The position numbers and the translations under genes are program-made. Of a stretch of 64,000 bases of DNA, positions 24,657 to 32,482 are shown piece by piece (the first letter of the stretch is position 1; each line of letters starts with the position of its first letter). The notes beneath the pieces are model-generated. The model did no database searches, was not told where the DNA came from, and saw nothing but the letters and a program-made list of their open reading frames with translations. This DNA comes from Allokutzneria sp. NRRL B-24872 (GTDB taxonomy: Bacteria > Actinomycetota > Actinomycetes > Mycobacteriales > Pseudonocardiaceae): assembly GCF_002155965.1 (NCBI RefSeq), contig NZ_MUMH01000016.1, forward strand, positions 1 to 64,000, in the 5' to 3' direction.

Positions 24657-24927
24657 GCCGCTGGCCCCGGTGAACGTGCCTGCGGCGCAACAGCATCGCC
24701 GCGCCGATCAGCACGACTCCGAAGAGCAGCAACGAGAACGACAACGCCACCACCGCGACGGCGATCGACAGCAAGGAGAGCGCGAACACCGTCACCGCCC
24801 ACCACGACACGTCCCCCGTCGGACGTCGCGGACGACCCTCGCTGAGCGCACGCGCGAAGCGGGGGTCCTCCTGGGCGAGGTTGCGTTCGATCTCCCGGAA
24901 ACGGGCCTGGTCGTCCTGGCTCAGCAT
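24610..24927 (-). CDS. DUF3040 membrane protein
   Basis: 105 residues. MLSQDDQARFREIERNLAQEDPRFARAL is the conserved N-terminal helix of actinobacterial DUF3040 proteins; two adjacent hydrophobic segments follow, then a basic, Pro-rich tail. Function unknown. ATG 24927 matches the family start. Convergent overlap with the permease gene covers the tail, so the exact C-terminus could be shorter in related strains. Confidence 0.85.
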   Translation of the reverse strand: MLSQDDQARFREIERNLAQEDPRFARALSEGRPRRPTGDVSWWAVTVFALSLLSIAVAVVALSFSLLLFGVVLIGAAMLLRRRHVHRGQRLSPRREQPPGAAAAS

Positions 24928-24992
24928 GGCGGCTCCCGTGGCTGCGCGACGCTTGGCGCTCCCCGGGTGCCCGGACGTGCCGCCGGTCAAAC

Positions 24993-25496
24993 TCAGCGCG
25001 CCTTCCAGAACCAGTCCGACGCGCGAGCCAGGCGGAAGGCTTCCTTGCGCTGCGCGGGATCGAGCCGGTCCAGGTACAGCATCCCGTCCAGGTGGTCAGT
25101 CTCGTGCTGCAGGCAACGCGCCAGCTCGCCGCGCCCGCTCACCACCACCGGCTCGTTGTTCACGTCCACGCCGCGCACCGTCGCGAACGTCGCCCTGCGC
25201 GTCGGGAAGTTCATCCCCGGCACCGAAAGGCAACCCTCGATGCCGTCGTGCACCTTCTCCGACAGCTCCACGATCACCGGGTTCACCACGTACCCGTGCT
25301 GCCCGTCCACCAGGTAGCTGAACGCACGCGCCCCCACCCCGATCTGCGGAGCCGCCAGCCCCGCGCGCCCCGGCAGCGTGACCGTCTCCATCAGATCGTC
25401 CACAAGGGACCTCAGCTTGGCGTCGAACACCGTCACCGGTTCCGAGGGCGACTTCAACACCGGATCACCGAAGTACCGCAACGGCCGGATCGCCAT
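24993..25496 (-). CDS. def: peptide deformylase
   Basis: 167 residues. The three PDF motifs are present: RAGLAAPQIG at 44-53, EGCLSVP at 87-93 with the metal-binding Cys89, and HETDHLDG at 131-138 with the HExxH metal site. The enzyme removes N-formyl groups from nascent proteins in the cytoplasm. Motif 1 has Arg-Ala in place of the usual Gly-Val before GLAAPQ. ATG 25496 is the standard start; the upstream extension is Trp/Arg-rich and not credible. It stands alone rather than with fmt, so it is probably one of two or more deformylases. Confidence 0.93.
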   Translation of the reverse strand: MAIRPLRYFGDPVLKSPSEPVTVFDAKLRSLVDDLMETVTLPGRAGLAAPQIGVGARAFSYLVDGQHGYVVNPVIVELSEKVHDGIEGCLSVPGMNFPTRRATFATVRGVDVNNEPVVVSGRGELARCLQHETDHLDGMLYLDRLDPAQRKEAFRLARASDWFWKAR

Positions 25497-25605
25497 CTTC
25501 TTCTCTCCCCCTTGGCTTTCCCCCGAGCTTAACCACCGCCAGCTCCACCCCACTCGCCACCACCACCCCGCACGCCTCATCGCGCCCGGCCGTGGTCTAG
25601 ACCTT

Positions 25606-25668
25606 CCCGTTTCGTACCGATAACGGGAACGGGGAGCGCTCTCTTTCCCGAGTTGAGTACGAAACGGG
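25606..25668. repeat. 65-bp palindromic element, copy A
   Basis: Outer arms CCCGTTTCGTAC and GTACGAAACGGG enclose the core GGGAGCGCTCTCTTTCCCG. The same arms and core occur at 57517-57581. It lies between divergent genes here, so it is not simply a terminator. Confidence 0.8.
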
Positions 25669-25740
25669 TTTTGGGGACTTGGGGAACTCTGCGAATCGTG
25701 CGTGGGTGTGGGCGTGGGGGAAGCCTGTCAGGATGTGGTC

Positions 25741-26349
25741 GTGGACCTCTTGTTCTTCCGCCGCGCGACCGGTGTGGTGATGGTCGGGCTGACGCTGGCG
25801 TTCCTCACGGCCATGGTCATCGGGGCCGTCCGCGACGGTGACGCGTCGAGCGACGTGGCGCTGGTCCTCGCCGGTGTGGTCATCCTGGTCGGCATGGTCT
25901 TCGCGGTGATGCGCAGGACGCGCTATCACCGGGTGCGCAAGGACCTCCCGACCGGCGGGCCGTTCATCGCGCTGCAGCTGGTGCTGTCCGCCGGGTTCGT
26001 CGGCGGCATGGGCCTGGCGCACACGGCGCTCGCCGCCAGTCCGACGATCGAGGTACAGGCGACCTACACGGGGTGCATCAAGGGGCGCACCACCAAGTGC
26101 GACGGCAAGTACACGGTGAACGGGGTCGAGTACCGGGGCCGGATGCCCGGGCGCTCGGAGTCCAGCACGCCGATCAAGATCGAGGTGCTGGCCGCCGATC
26201 CGGAGACCGTGGTCACCAAGAGCTGGCTGGACATCATGTTCCTTCGGGTCAGCGGGATCCTCAGCGCGCTGCTGGCGATCGGCGCGATCGTGCGGTGGCT
26301 GCGCATCGCGCGCGGGATCACCGCCGAACTCAAGCGAGCTCGTGCGTGA
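25741..26349 (+). CDS. DUF3592-like membrane protein
   Basis: 202 residues with two N-terminal transmembrane segments, a third near 82-100, an extracytoplasmic beta-rich region with two cysteines (YTGCIKGRTTKCDGKYTVNGVEYRG) and a C-terminal transmembrane segment. VNGVEYRGRMPG resembles the core of DUF3592 proteins. GTG 25741 has GGA about 8 bp upstream and places the first helix at the N-terminus. Function unknown. Its 3' end overlaps the convergent Ohr gene by 20 bp. Confidence 0.7.
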   Translation: MDLLFFRRATGVVMVGLTLAFLTAMVIGAVRDGDASSDVALVLAGVVILVGMVFAVMRRTRYHRVRKDLPTGGPFIALQLVLSAGFVGGMGLAHTALAASPTIEVQATYTGCIKGRTTKCDGKYTVNGVEYRGRMPGRSESSTPIKIEVLAADPETVVTKSWLDIMFLRVSGILSALLAIGAIVRWLRIARGITAELKRARA

Positions 26350-26755
26350 CCGGGATGTTGCCCCTGGTGGCGTTGGAGTACGGGCACACCTGGTCGGCCG
26401 CCTCGACGAGCTGCTGAGCGACGACGCGGTCCAGGCCGGGCAGCGTCACGACGAGGTGCACGCGCAGGCCGTAGCCCACGCCCTCGGCCAGCGGACCGAT
26501 GCCCACCTCGGCCGCGACGGTCGAGGCGGCGACGTCCTGCTTCGCCTTGCGCGCCACCAACTTCAGCGCGCTGTGGAAGCACGCCGCGAACCCGGCCGCG
26601 AACAGCTGCTCCGGGTTGGTGCCGTTGCCCGAACCCCCCAGCTCCGTCGGCGGCGCGAGCGCGACGTCCAAGCGCCCGTCCCCGCTGACCGACTTCCCCT
26701 CGCGCCCACCGTCCACCGTCGCGCGCGCCGTGTACAACACCTTGCTCACACTCAC
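26330..26755 (-). CDS. organic hydroperoxide resistance protein (Ohr/OsmC)
   Basis: 141 residues. The two redox cysteines are Cys59 in FAAGFAACFHSAL and Cys124 in VCPYSNATRGNIPV, both in the canonical Ohr contexts, and NPEQLFAAG is also diagnostic. Ohr reduces organic peroxides using lipoylated protein or a low-molecular-weight dithiol. ATG 26755 has AGGAGAG upstream. No OhrR-type MarR gene is adjacent. The upstream region carries repeat cluster B. Confidence 0.92.
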   Translation of the reverse strand: MSVSKVLYTARATVDGGREGKSVSGDGRLDVALAPPTELGGSGNGTNPEQLFAAGFAACFHSALKLVARKAKQDVAASTVAAEVGIGPLAEGVGYGLRVHLVVTLPGLDRVVAQQLVEAADQVCPYSNATRGNIPVTHELA

Positions 26756-26777
26756 ATCTCTCTCCTTCTCTTAAGCG

Positions 26778-26855
26778 CTGAATGACTCATTCAGGTACTT
26801 GAACGCACTGAATGAGTCATTCAGGTGGTTCAACGGACCAAACGCGGCATTCGCG
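26778..26855. repeat. 30-bp-period palindrome cluster B
   Basis: TGAATGACTCATTCA at 26779 and TGAATGAGTCATTCA at 26809 (30 bp apart), followed by the degenerate unit GGACCAAACGCGGCATT, which also closes cluster C at about 50652. It sits between the Ohr 5' end and the 3' end of the quinone oxidoreductase gene. Confidence 0.85.
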
Positions 26856-26904
26856 TGCGTGGACGCGTGGGGTTCGGGGTGGTCGTGGACAGCGCGAGCG
26901 GGGC

Positions 26905-27858
26905 CTAGCCGCGCGGGTCGAGGACGAGCTTGCCGACGGTGCGGCGCGAGCGGATGTCGTTGTGCGCCTTGGCGACCTCGGTCATCGGGTAGTCGCCGCC
27001 GACGATCGCGGTGAGCTGCCCCTTCTCCGCGAGCGCGAACAGCTCGGCCAGCGGCTCGCCGATCATGCCGGGCACGCCGAAGCAGTCGGCCAGCCAGAAG
27101 CCGACGACGGACTTCGAGCCCCGCATCAGCGCGGCGGGGACGACGGGCGTCGCGGCCTCGCGCGAAGCGGCGCCGTAGGTGATGACGCGGCCGAAACGTC
27201 CAAGCGCGGCAAGGGAAGCGTCGAAGGTCGGGCCGCCGACCATCTCCAGCACGATGTCGACGCGCTTGCCGCCGTTGGCCTCGATCAGCCGCTCCTTCAA
27301 GCCCTCGGGAGCCCCGTCGACGGCGACGTCGGCGCCCAGCTCCAGAGCCTTGGCGCGCTTCTCCTCAGTGGAGGCCGTGGCGATGACGCGCCCGGCGCCC
27401 CACTGCTTGGCGAGCTGCACCGCGAGGGAACCGACCCCTCCGGCGGCGGCGTGCACCACGACGGTCTCGCCCTCGATCATCCGCGCGGAGGTCCTCAGCA
27501 GGTGCCACGCGGTCGTGCCCTGCAACACCAGCGCGAGCGCGGCGCCGTCGCTGACGCCCTCGGGCACGTCGAAGGTGCTGTGCGTCGCCGCGACGGCCTT
27601 CTCGGCGTAGCCGCCGCCGTTGAGCAGCGCGACGACGCGGCGCCCGTCCTCGGCGCGGCCGACGACCTCACCCCCCGGGACCAGCGGCAGCGAAGCGGGG
27701 GCCAGGTAGGAGTTCTCCACCTGGTGGGTGTCGGCGTAGTTGATGCCCGCGCGGTCCACGGTGATCAGCACCTGCCCGGACCCGGCGACGGGATCGGGCA
27801 GCTCGGCCATGGTCAGCACCTCGGGCCCACCGAACTCGGTGATCTGCACTGCGCGCAT
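26905..27858 (-). CDS. zinc-less NAD(P)H:quinone oxidoreductase (MDR family)
   Basis: 317 residues. It opens MRAVQITEFGGPEVL, as quinone oxidoreductases do, and carries VDRAGINYADTHQ, the GTTAWHLL motif and the nucleotide-binding AAAGGVGSLAVQLAKQWGA. Structural-zinc cysteines are absent. Such enzymes reduce quinones or unsaturated carbonyls with NADPH. ATG 27858 is preceded by AGGGA. Divergent from a TetR gene, with a nested palindrome covering the shared promoter, so induction by the TetR ligand is likely. Confidence 0.9.
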   Translation of the reverse strand: MRAVQITEFGGPEVLTMAELPDPVAGSGQVLITVDRAGINYADTHQVENSYLAPASLPLVPGGEVVGRAEDGRRVVALLNGGGYAEKAVAATHSTFDVPEGVSDGAALALVLQGTTAWHLLRTSARMIEGETVVVHAAAGGVGSLAVQLAKQWGAGRVIATASTEEKRAKALELGADVAVDGAPEGLKERLIEANGGKRVDIVLEMVGGPTFDASLAALGRFGRVITYGAASREAATPVVPAALMRGSKSVVGFWLADCFGVPGMIGEPLAELFALAEKGQLTAIVGGDYPMTEVAKAHNDIRSRRTVGKLVLDPRG

Positions 27859-27881
27859 CGGGAGTCCCTCTCCAAACAACG

Positions 27882-27910
27882 ACTGTACGGCGTACAGTAC
27901 ACCGTACAGT
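27882..27910. promoter_or_regulatory. nested palindromic TetR operator candidate
   Basis: Outer perfect arms ACTGTACGG (27882-27890) and CCGTACAGT (27902-27910) enclose a third half-site, so an inner palindrome CTGTACG-G-CGTACAG spans 27883-27897. It lies in the 75-bp gap between the divergent oxidoreductase and TetR genes. Confidence 0.75.
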
Positions 27911-27933
27911 AGCGTCGCCGAGCTGGAGAAGTG

Positions 27934-28593
27934 ATGTCCGACAAGCGCACGAGGGCCCCGCGCAACACGCTCAACCCGGAGCTGATCGTCACCACGGCGC
28001 TCGGCCTGATGAAGACCGAGGGCGTCGAGGCGTTCAGCCTGCGCGCGCTCGCGAAGGAACTGGGCGTCGGCCCGATGGCGCTCTACACCTACTTCCGCGG
28101 CAAGGACGAGCTGATCGACGCCGTCCGCGACCACCTGTTCAGCACGCGGAAGCTCTCCTCGGCACAGGGCCCGTGGCAGCAGCAACTCCGTTCTGTCGCA
28201 ACGGGTCTGCGCGAGCTGCTGCTGGAGCACCCGTGCCTGCTGCGCATCCTCGCGAGCAGGCCGCTCAAGGGCCCGGAGACCGCCGCGGCGACGGAGACGG
28301 TCGTGCGCGCGCTGCGGGAAGCGGGCTTCAGCAAGGAGAACGCGGCGCGGGCGCACACCTCGCTGTTCACCTTCGTGCTCGGCGCCGCCCTGTGGGAATC
28401 CCAGATGAACGCCGAGAAGCAGGACCCCGAAGGACGGCGCCGACTGCGCGCGACCATGGCGGCAGTGTCCGAAGTGGACTACCCGACGGTCGTGGACCTC
28501 GCCGGGGAGCTGGCCGCGACCAGCGGCGGCGACGCCCAGTTCGAGTTCGGGCTGACCGCGCTGATCATGGGCCTGGAGCCGTTCGCCGGCTGA
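27934..28593 (+). CDS. TetR-family transcriptional regulator
   Basis: 219 residues. The N-terminal helix-turn-helix FSLRALAKELGVGPMALYTYFRGKDELID is classic TetR; the rest resembles the TetR_C_1 class (tetracycline-repressor-like C-terminal domain) with FEFGLTALIMGLE at the end. ATG 27934 follows GGAGAAG; GTG 27931 is immediately adjacent. Likely represses itself and the divergent quinone oxidoreductase through the nested palindrome between them. Ligand unknown. Confidence 0.92.
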   Translation: MSDKRTRAPRNTLNPELIVTTALGLMKTEGVEAFSLRALAKELGVGPMALYTYFRGKDELIDAVRDHLFSTRKLSSAQGPWQQQLRSVATGLRELLLEHPCLLRILASRPLKGPETAAATETVVRALREAGFSKENAARAHTSLFTFVLGAALWESQMNAEKQDPEGRRRLRATMAAVSEVDYPTVVDLAGELAATSGGDAQFEFGLTALIMGLEPFAG

Positions 28594-28646
28594 TCGTATC
28601 GTTGCGCAGACTTGACGCGTCGTTGGGTTTTTACAACAGTTCGTTC

Positions 28647-28907
28647 ATGAGTCCGGTACGACGCGGCGCAGGGCTGCCGATCTACAACCGCCTGCCGGTG
28701 CTCCGCGCGGAGCGGCGGATGAGCCGCGCGGCACTCGCGGAGGCCGTCGAGGTCAACCCGCAGACGATCGGCGCGCTGGAGCGGGGCGACCACTACCCCA
28801 GCCTCGACCTGGCGTTGCGCATCTGCGCGGTGTTCGGCCTTCCCGTGGAAGCCGTCTTCGGCCGCGAACCGTTCACCCCGCTGTCCACCCAGCTCTACCA
28901 GGACTAG
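28647..28907 (+). CDS. small XRE-family helix-turn-helix protein
   Basis: 86 residues. LPVLRAERRMSRAALAEAVEVNPQTIGALERGDHYPSL is the compact HTH_3 motif of the YozG-like group, ending EAVFGREPF. These regulators normally pair with a small membrane protein encoded immediately downstream, and remains of one follow here. ATG 28647 is the only start consistent with the domain. Its target is unknown; autoregulation with the membrane protein is usual. Confidence 0.85.
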   Translation: MSPVRRGAGLPIYNRLPVLRAERRMSRAALAEAVEVNPQTIGALERGDHYPSLDLALRICAVFGLPVEAVFGREPFTPLSTQLYQD

Positions 28908-28909
28908 TC

Positions 28910-29214
28910 ATGTCCAGTCACCCGCGCCCACCGCCGCAAGATCGCGCTGGTGGTGCTGATCGGCTTCGCGTGCACGATCGCCGCGGCCGCCCCGTTCCGC
29001 GAGCCGACCCTGATCCCCTCCGCCGCGCTGATGGTGGTCGACCTGGCGTACGGCGTCGTCGTCGCCGGGCACCCGCAGGCGGGCTCGCTGACCGCGGCGA
29101 TGACCGCGGCGCTCTTCCTGCTCGGCACCGCCATGCCCAACGCTGACGCTGGCGTGGCAGCTGCCCGACGACGACCCGGAGGACTTCGCTACGACTCCTC
29201 GGCGATTCGCTTGA
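28910..29214 (+). pseudogene. frameshifted small membrane protein gene, partner of the XRE regulator
   Basis: An ATG at 28910, two bases after the XRE stop, reads into a meaningless frame. A shift to the next frame gives IALVVLIGFACTIAAAAPF and later AALFLLGTAMPN, clear membrane segments. Near 29140 coding character moves to a third frame giving LTLAWQLPDDDPEDF and a stop at 29214. Two frame changes over 300 bp indicate a decayed gene, possibly with an internal deletion. The end overlaps the convergent ArsR gene by 26 bp. Sequencing error could explain one shift but less easily both. Confidence 0.5.
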
Positions 29215-29497
29215 TCGCCGCGAGCCTGCGGTCCCACTCGGACGCCACGTGGTCCATCCACCGCGCGGTCGCCCCGAGCGCTTCCGGCCGGACGGCGTAG
29301 CGCACCTCGCGCCCGTGCCGCTGCCCGGCCACCAACGCGGCTTTCTCCAGCACGGCAAGGTGTTTCACCACTGCCTGCCGGGTGACGGGGAGGTCGGCGG
29401 CGAGCACGGTCGCCGAGCACGCCCCCCTCTCGGCGATCAGGTCGAGCAACCGCCTGCGCATGGGATCGGCGAGAGCCGCCAGAACCTCGTCGATCAT
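29189..29497 (-). CDS. ArsR-family regulator of an SRPBCC operon
   Basis: 102 residues. MIDEVLAALADPMRRRLLDLI followed by LPVTRQAVVKHLAVLEKAALV is the ArsR/SmtB winged helix of the subgroup linked to AHSA1/SRPBCC genes; no metal-binding Cys motif is visible. ATG 29497 overlaps the SRPBCC stop (ATGA), so it is second in a two-gene operon. The paired palindromes at 29954-30002 upstream of the operon are likely binding sites. Confidence 0.88.
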   Translation of the reverse strand: MIDEVLAALADPMRRRLLDLIAERGACSATVLAADLPVTRQAVVKHLAVLEKAALVAGQRHGREVRYAVRPEALGATARWMDHVASEWDRRLAAIKRIAEES

Positions 29498-29931
29498 GCC
29501 TCCACGTACACCTTCAGCTCGTCCAGCTCGGACTGCCAGCCACCGACGTTGTCGGCGTGCTTGGCGGCGCGCACCTCCGGTGTGAACGCGAGCGCGTCGA
29601 AACCGTTCTCCACCAAGCGAAGCCGGGTGCCGGAGCCCTCCGGCGCGAGCGTGTACTCGACCCGGGTGGCGTTGCCGTCGGTGACCTCGGCGCCCTCCTC
29701 GGTCGTCCAGCGGTAGACCAGTCGCGACGCGGGCTCGACCTCGTCGATGACGGCGTTGAACCGCCCGTGCTCGGCCCAGCCGAAGACCAGCCGCCCGCCG
29801 GGCTTCAGGTCGATCTCGGCGAAGTCCCCCAACCACTTCACGATCTGGTCGGACTCGGTGATCGCGGACCACACCTTCTCGACCGGCGCGTTGATGACGA
29901 GTTCCCGCTCGATGCGGTCAGTGCTGCTCAT
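29494..29931 (-). CDS. SRPBCC (AHSA1-like) protein
   Basis: 145 residues. RELVINAPVEKVWSAITESDQIVKWLGDF is the START-like N-terminus, followed by PGGRLVFGWAEHGRF and a C-terminal helix GGWQSELDELKVYVE. These proteins form a hydrophobic cavity; their natural ligand is usually unknown. ATG 29931 is chosen because it directly precedes the conserved helix and leaves the operator palindromes upstream. It is the first gene of the ArsR operon and overlaps the 3' end of the GT87 gene by 14 bp. Confidence 0.88.
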   Translation of the reverse strand: MSSTDRIERELVINAPVEKVWSAITESDQIVKWLGDFAEIDLKPGGRLVFGWAEHGRFNAVIDEVEPASRLVYRWTTEEGAEVTDGNATRVEYTLAPEGSGTRLRLVENGFDALAFTPEVRAAKHADNVGGWQSELDELKVYVEA

Positions 29932-31084
29932 GGCGTTCTCCCTCTCGGTTGGCGCAACCCAAGAGTTGCACATCGTTCCGTGAGGCGCAACCCATGAGTT
30001 GCACCAGGAGTGCGCCCGCGACGATCAGGTAGGCGTTGCCGACCAGGTGCTGCCACCACAGGAAGTTCCCGTGCGGTGACATCAACCGGTGCGGCTCGGC
30101 GAAGAACACCGCCACCACGGCGAGCCACACCCACCTCCGCGCGAGCACCAGTCCGATCAGCGCGGGCACCACCCACACCCAGTGCGTCGTCCACGAGACA
30201 GGGGAGGCCAGCAACCCCGCCACGGCGACCACGGTCAGCGCCAGCAGGTCCTCGCCGCACCGCCGCAGCCGGGCCGCGACGAACCACGCCACCGCGACGA
30301 TCACCACCACCCCGACCGTCCACAGTGGAATGATCGCGGAGTCCGGCAGCCCGCTGCGCGCGAGGAGTCCGCGCAGCGACTGGTTGTCCCGCGACCACGA
30401 GGCCCCGATGCGGTCCGTGCTGGCGAGAACGCCGAACCAGTAGGCCATGGAGTCCTTGGGCGCCAACAGCAAACCCAACGCGGTGGCCCCGAGGAAGCCC
30501 AGGACCACGTTGCCGACCGGCCGCCACTGCCGCGCCACCACGAAGTACAGCCCGAAAGCGGCCGGGGTCAGCTTGATCGCCGCGACGATCCCGATCAGCA
30601 GGCCCCGCGGCCACGGCGTCCTCGGGAGCAGGCAGTCCGCGACGACCGCGACCATCAGCAGCACGTTGATCTGGCCGAGCCACAGCGACGACCGGACCGG
30701 CTCGACCAGCACGCACAGCAGCGTGAAAACCAGGCCCAGCAACCAGTTCCTGCCGAGGTGGCGCACGACGAGCACGCAGGTCCCGGCCAGCGCGAGCACG
30801 GTCAGCAGCGTCAGCACCACCACCGCGCCGGTCATCGGCAGCAGCGCGAGCGGGGCGAAGAGCAGCGCGGCGAACGGCGGGTAGGTGAACGGCAGGCCGG
30901 TGTCGCTGGGCAGGTAGGGGAAACCGGCGCCGTACAGCGGCAGACCGTTGAGCCAGGCGTGCCCGCCCGCCCGGTAGACCTGGAGGTCGATCAGCGTCGA
31001 TCCCCAGGTGAACAGCGCCGCTAGCACGGTCGCCGCCGCGAGGGCAAGCAGAGCGTTCCGAGTGTGCACCACACGTGCCTTCAT
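29918..31084 (-). CDS. GT87-type polyprenyl-phosphate mannosyltransferase-like membrane protein
   Basis: 388 residues with about ten membrane segments. LIDLQVYRAGGHAWLNGLPLY and FTYPPFAALLFAPLALLP are the first-loop motifs of the GT87 (DUF2029) family, whose members add alpha-1,2-mannose from polyprenyl-phosphate-mannose on the outer face of the membrane. VKLTPAAFGLYFVVARQWR-like and WTTHWVWVVPALIG motifs follow. ATG 31084 is the natural start. The C-terminal 25 residues (LMGCASRND, LLGCANRE) are encoded by the operator palindromes of the next operon, so they are probably not conserved. Confidence 0.85.
   Translation of the reverse strand: MKARVVHTRNALLALAAATVLAALFTWGSTLIDLQVYRAGGHAWLNGLPLYGAGFPYLPSDTGLPFTYPPFAALLFAPLALLPMTGAVVVLTLLTVLALAGTCVLVVRHLGRNWLLGLVFTLLCVLVEPVRSSLWLGQINVLLMVAVVADCLLPRTPWPRGLLIGIVAAIKLTPAAFGLYFVVARQWRPVGNVVLGFLGATALGLLLAPKDSMAYWFGVLASTDRIGASWSRDNQSLRGLLARSGLPDSAIIPLWTVGVVVIVAVAWFVAARLRRCGEDLLALTVVAVAGLLASPVSWTTHWVWVVPALIGLVLARRWVWLAVVAVFFAEPHRLMSPHGNFLWWQHLVGNAYLIVAGALLVQLMGCASRNDVQLLGCANREGERHEQH
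29954..30002. promoter_or_regulatory. two tandem GCAAC-N6-GTTGC palindromes, candidate ArsR operators
   Basis: GCAACCCAAGAGTTGC (29954-29969) and GCAACCCATGAGTTGC (29987-30002) are spaced 33 bp, about three helical turns, and end 23 bp before the SRPBCC start. They are embedded in the 3' end of the GT87 gene. Confidence 0.65.
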
Positions 31085-31140
31085 ACAGAGCCCAAGAGCT
31101 AGCGTTGCGATCGACCACTCGCCAAGGGGGAGAAGCAGCC

Positions 31141-32391
31141 ATGCACGTGCTACTCGCGACCGCCGGTTCCAGGGGAGACGTCTCCCCGTACACGGGCCTC
31201 GGCGTGCGCCTGATCGCCGAAGGCCACAAGGTCACCATCGCCACGCACGGGCCGTTCGAGGAGATGGTGCGCGCGTGCGGGCTCGACTTCCGCGCGCTGC
31301 CGGGCGACCCCCGTGAGGCGCTGAAGTCCGAGGACGGCCAGAAGTGGTCCCAGGCCAAGTCCTCCGCGATCGGCATGTTCAGGCAGATGAAGGTGCTGAA
31401 GAAGGAGATGGTGCACGCGGCGGGGGCGCTCGCCGACGTGGCCGAGGAGGAGGGCCCCGACGTCCTGCTCGCTGCGCCGATGGTCTCCATGATCGCGTAC
31501 TCGGTCGCCAAGGGCCTGCGCGTGCCCAGCGCCGGGGTGTTCCTCTCCCCCTCCCACCCCACGCGCGAGTTCGCACCGCTGCTGAGCAAGGGCGGCTCCT
31601 TCGGCCCGACCGGCAACGTCCTCGCGGCGCACGCCATGATGCGCATGGTCGGCTCGGCCTACATCCCCGCCGTGGCAGCGGTGCGCGAGCGCTTCAGGCT
31701 GCCGAAGCTCTCCCTCGGCCAGGGGTTGCGCGAGCAGGACGCCGAGAAGTGGCCGGTGTTCAACGGCTACAGCGAGCACGTGATCCCGCGCCCCACCGAC
31801 TGGCGCGAGGGCCTTGAGGTCTGCGGCTACTGGTGGCCGCACGTCGCGCCGGGCTGGCAGCCTCCCGCCGAACTGGTGGAGTTCCTCGAAGCGGGCCCGC
31901 CGCCGGTTTTCGTCGGTTTCGGCAGCATGGTTCCCGGGGACGGCGAGCACCTGGGGCGCCTCGCCGCGACCGCGCTGCGGCAGGCCGGAGTGCGCGGCGT
32001 GATCCAGGCGGGCTGGGCGGACATGAGTTCCCTCCGGGACGAGAACCTGATCACCGTCGGCGATGTGCCGCACGAGTGGCTGTTCCCGAGGATGGCCGCG
32101 GTCGTGCACCACGCGGGCGCGGGCACCTCGGCGGCGGCGCTGCGCGCGGGCGCGCCCGCGATCCCCGTTCCGGTGCTGGCCGACCAGCCGTTCTGGTCCG
32201 GCACGCTGGCCAGGCTCGGTGTCGCGACCCCGCCGGTCCCGATGAGCACGATCACCGCGGACCGGCTCGGCGCCGCCATCCACGCGGCCGTGACCGACCC
32301 GCGCTTCCGCGAGCGCGCGACCGCGCTGTCCGAGCTGGTCAACGCCGAGGACGGAGCTGCCCCGGTGGTCGAGTTCCTGAAGCGCCTCTAG
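31141..32391 (+). CDS. GT1-family (UGT-like) glycosyltransferase
   Basis: 416 residues. The N-terminal MHVLLATAGSRGDVSPYTGLG and RLIAEGHKVTIATH, plus the C-terminal nucleotide-sugar site VPHEWLFPRMAAVVHHAGAGTSAAALRAGAPAIPVP and DQPFWSGTLARLG, define a GT-B fold of the antibiotic/sterol glycosyltransferase type. Donor and acceptor are unknown; relatives glycosylate natural products, sterols or drugs. ATG 31141 has AAGGGGGAG upstream. Divergent from the GT87 gene, monocistronic, with the second BTAD regulator following 91 bp downstream. Confidence 0.9.
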   Translation: MHVLLATAGSRGDVSPYTGLGVRLIAEGHKVTIATHGPFEEMVRACGLDFRALPGDPREALKSEDGQKWSQAKSSAIGMFRQMKVLKKEMVHAAGALADVAEEEGPDVLLAAPMVSMIAYSVAKGLRVPSAGVFLSPSHPTREFAPLLSKGGSFGPTGNVLAAHAMMRMVGSAYIPAVAAVRERFRLPKLSLGQGLREQDAEKWPVFNGYSEHVIPRPTDWREGLEVCGYWWPHVAPGWQPPAELVEFLEAGPPPVFVGFGSMVPGDGEHLGRLAATALRQAGVRGVIQAGWADMSSLRDENLITVGDVPHEWLFPRMAAVVHHAGAGTSAAALRAGAPAIPVPVLADQPFWSGTLARLGVATPPVPMSTITADRLGAAIHAAVTDPRFRERATALSELVNAEDGAAPVVEFLKRL

Positions 32392-32482
32392 CCCGGGTAT
32401 CACCCCGGTATGGGTGCGGTACAGCGTTTTTAGCGCCCGGTCAGCGGCGGGCGGCATCCTGGTTCCAGGACGGGGGTGCCAC

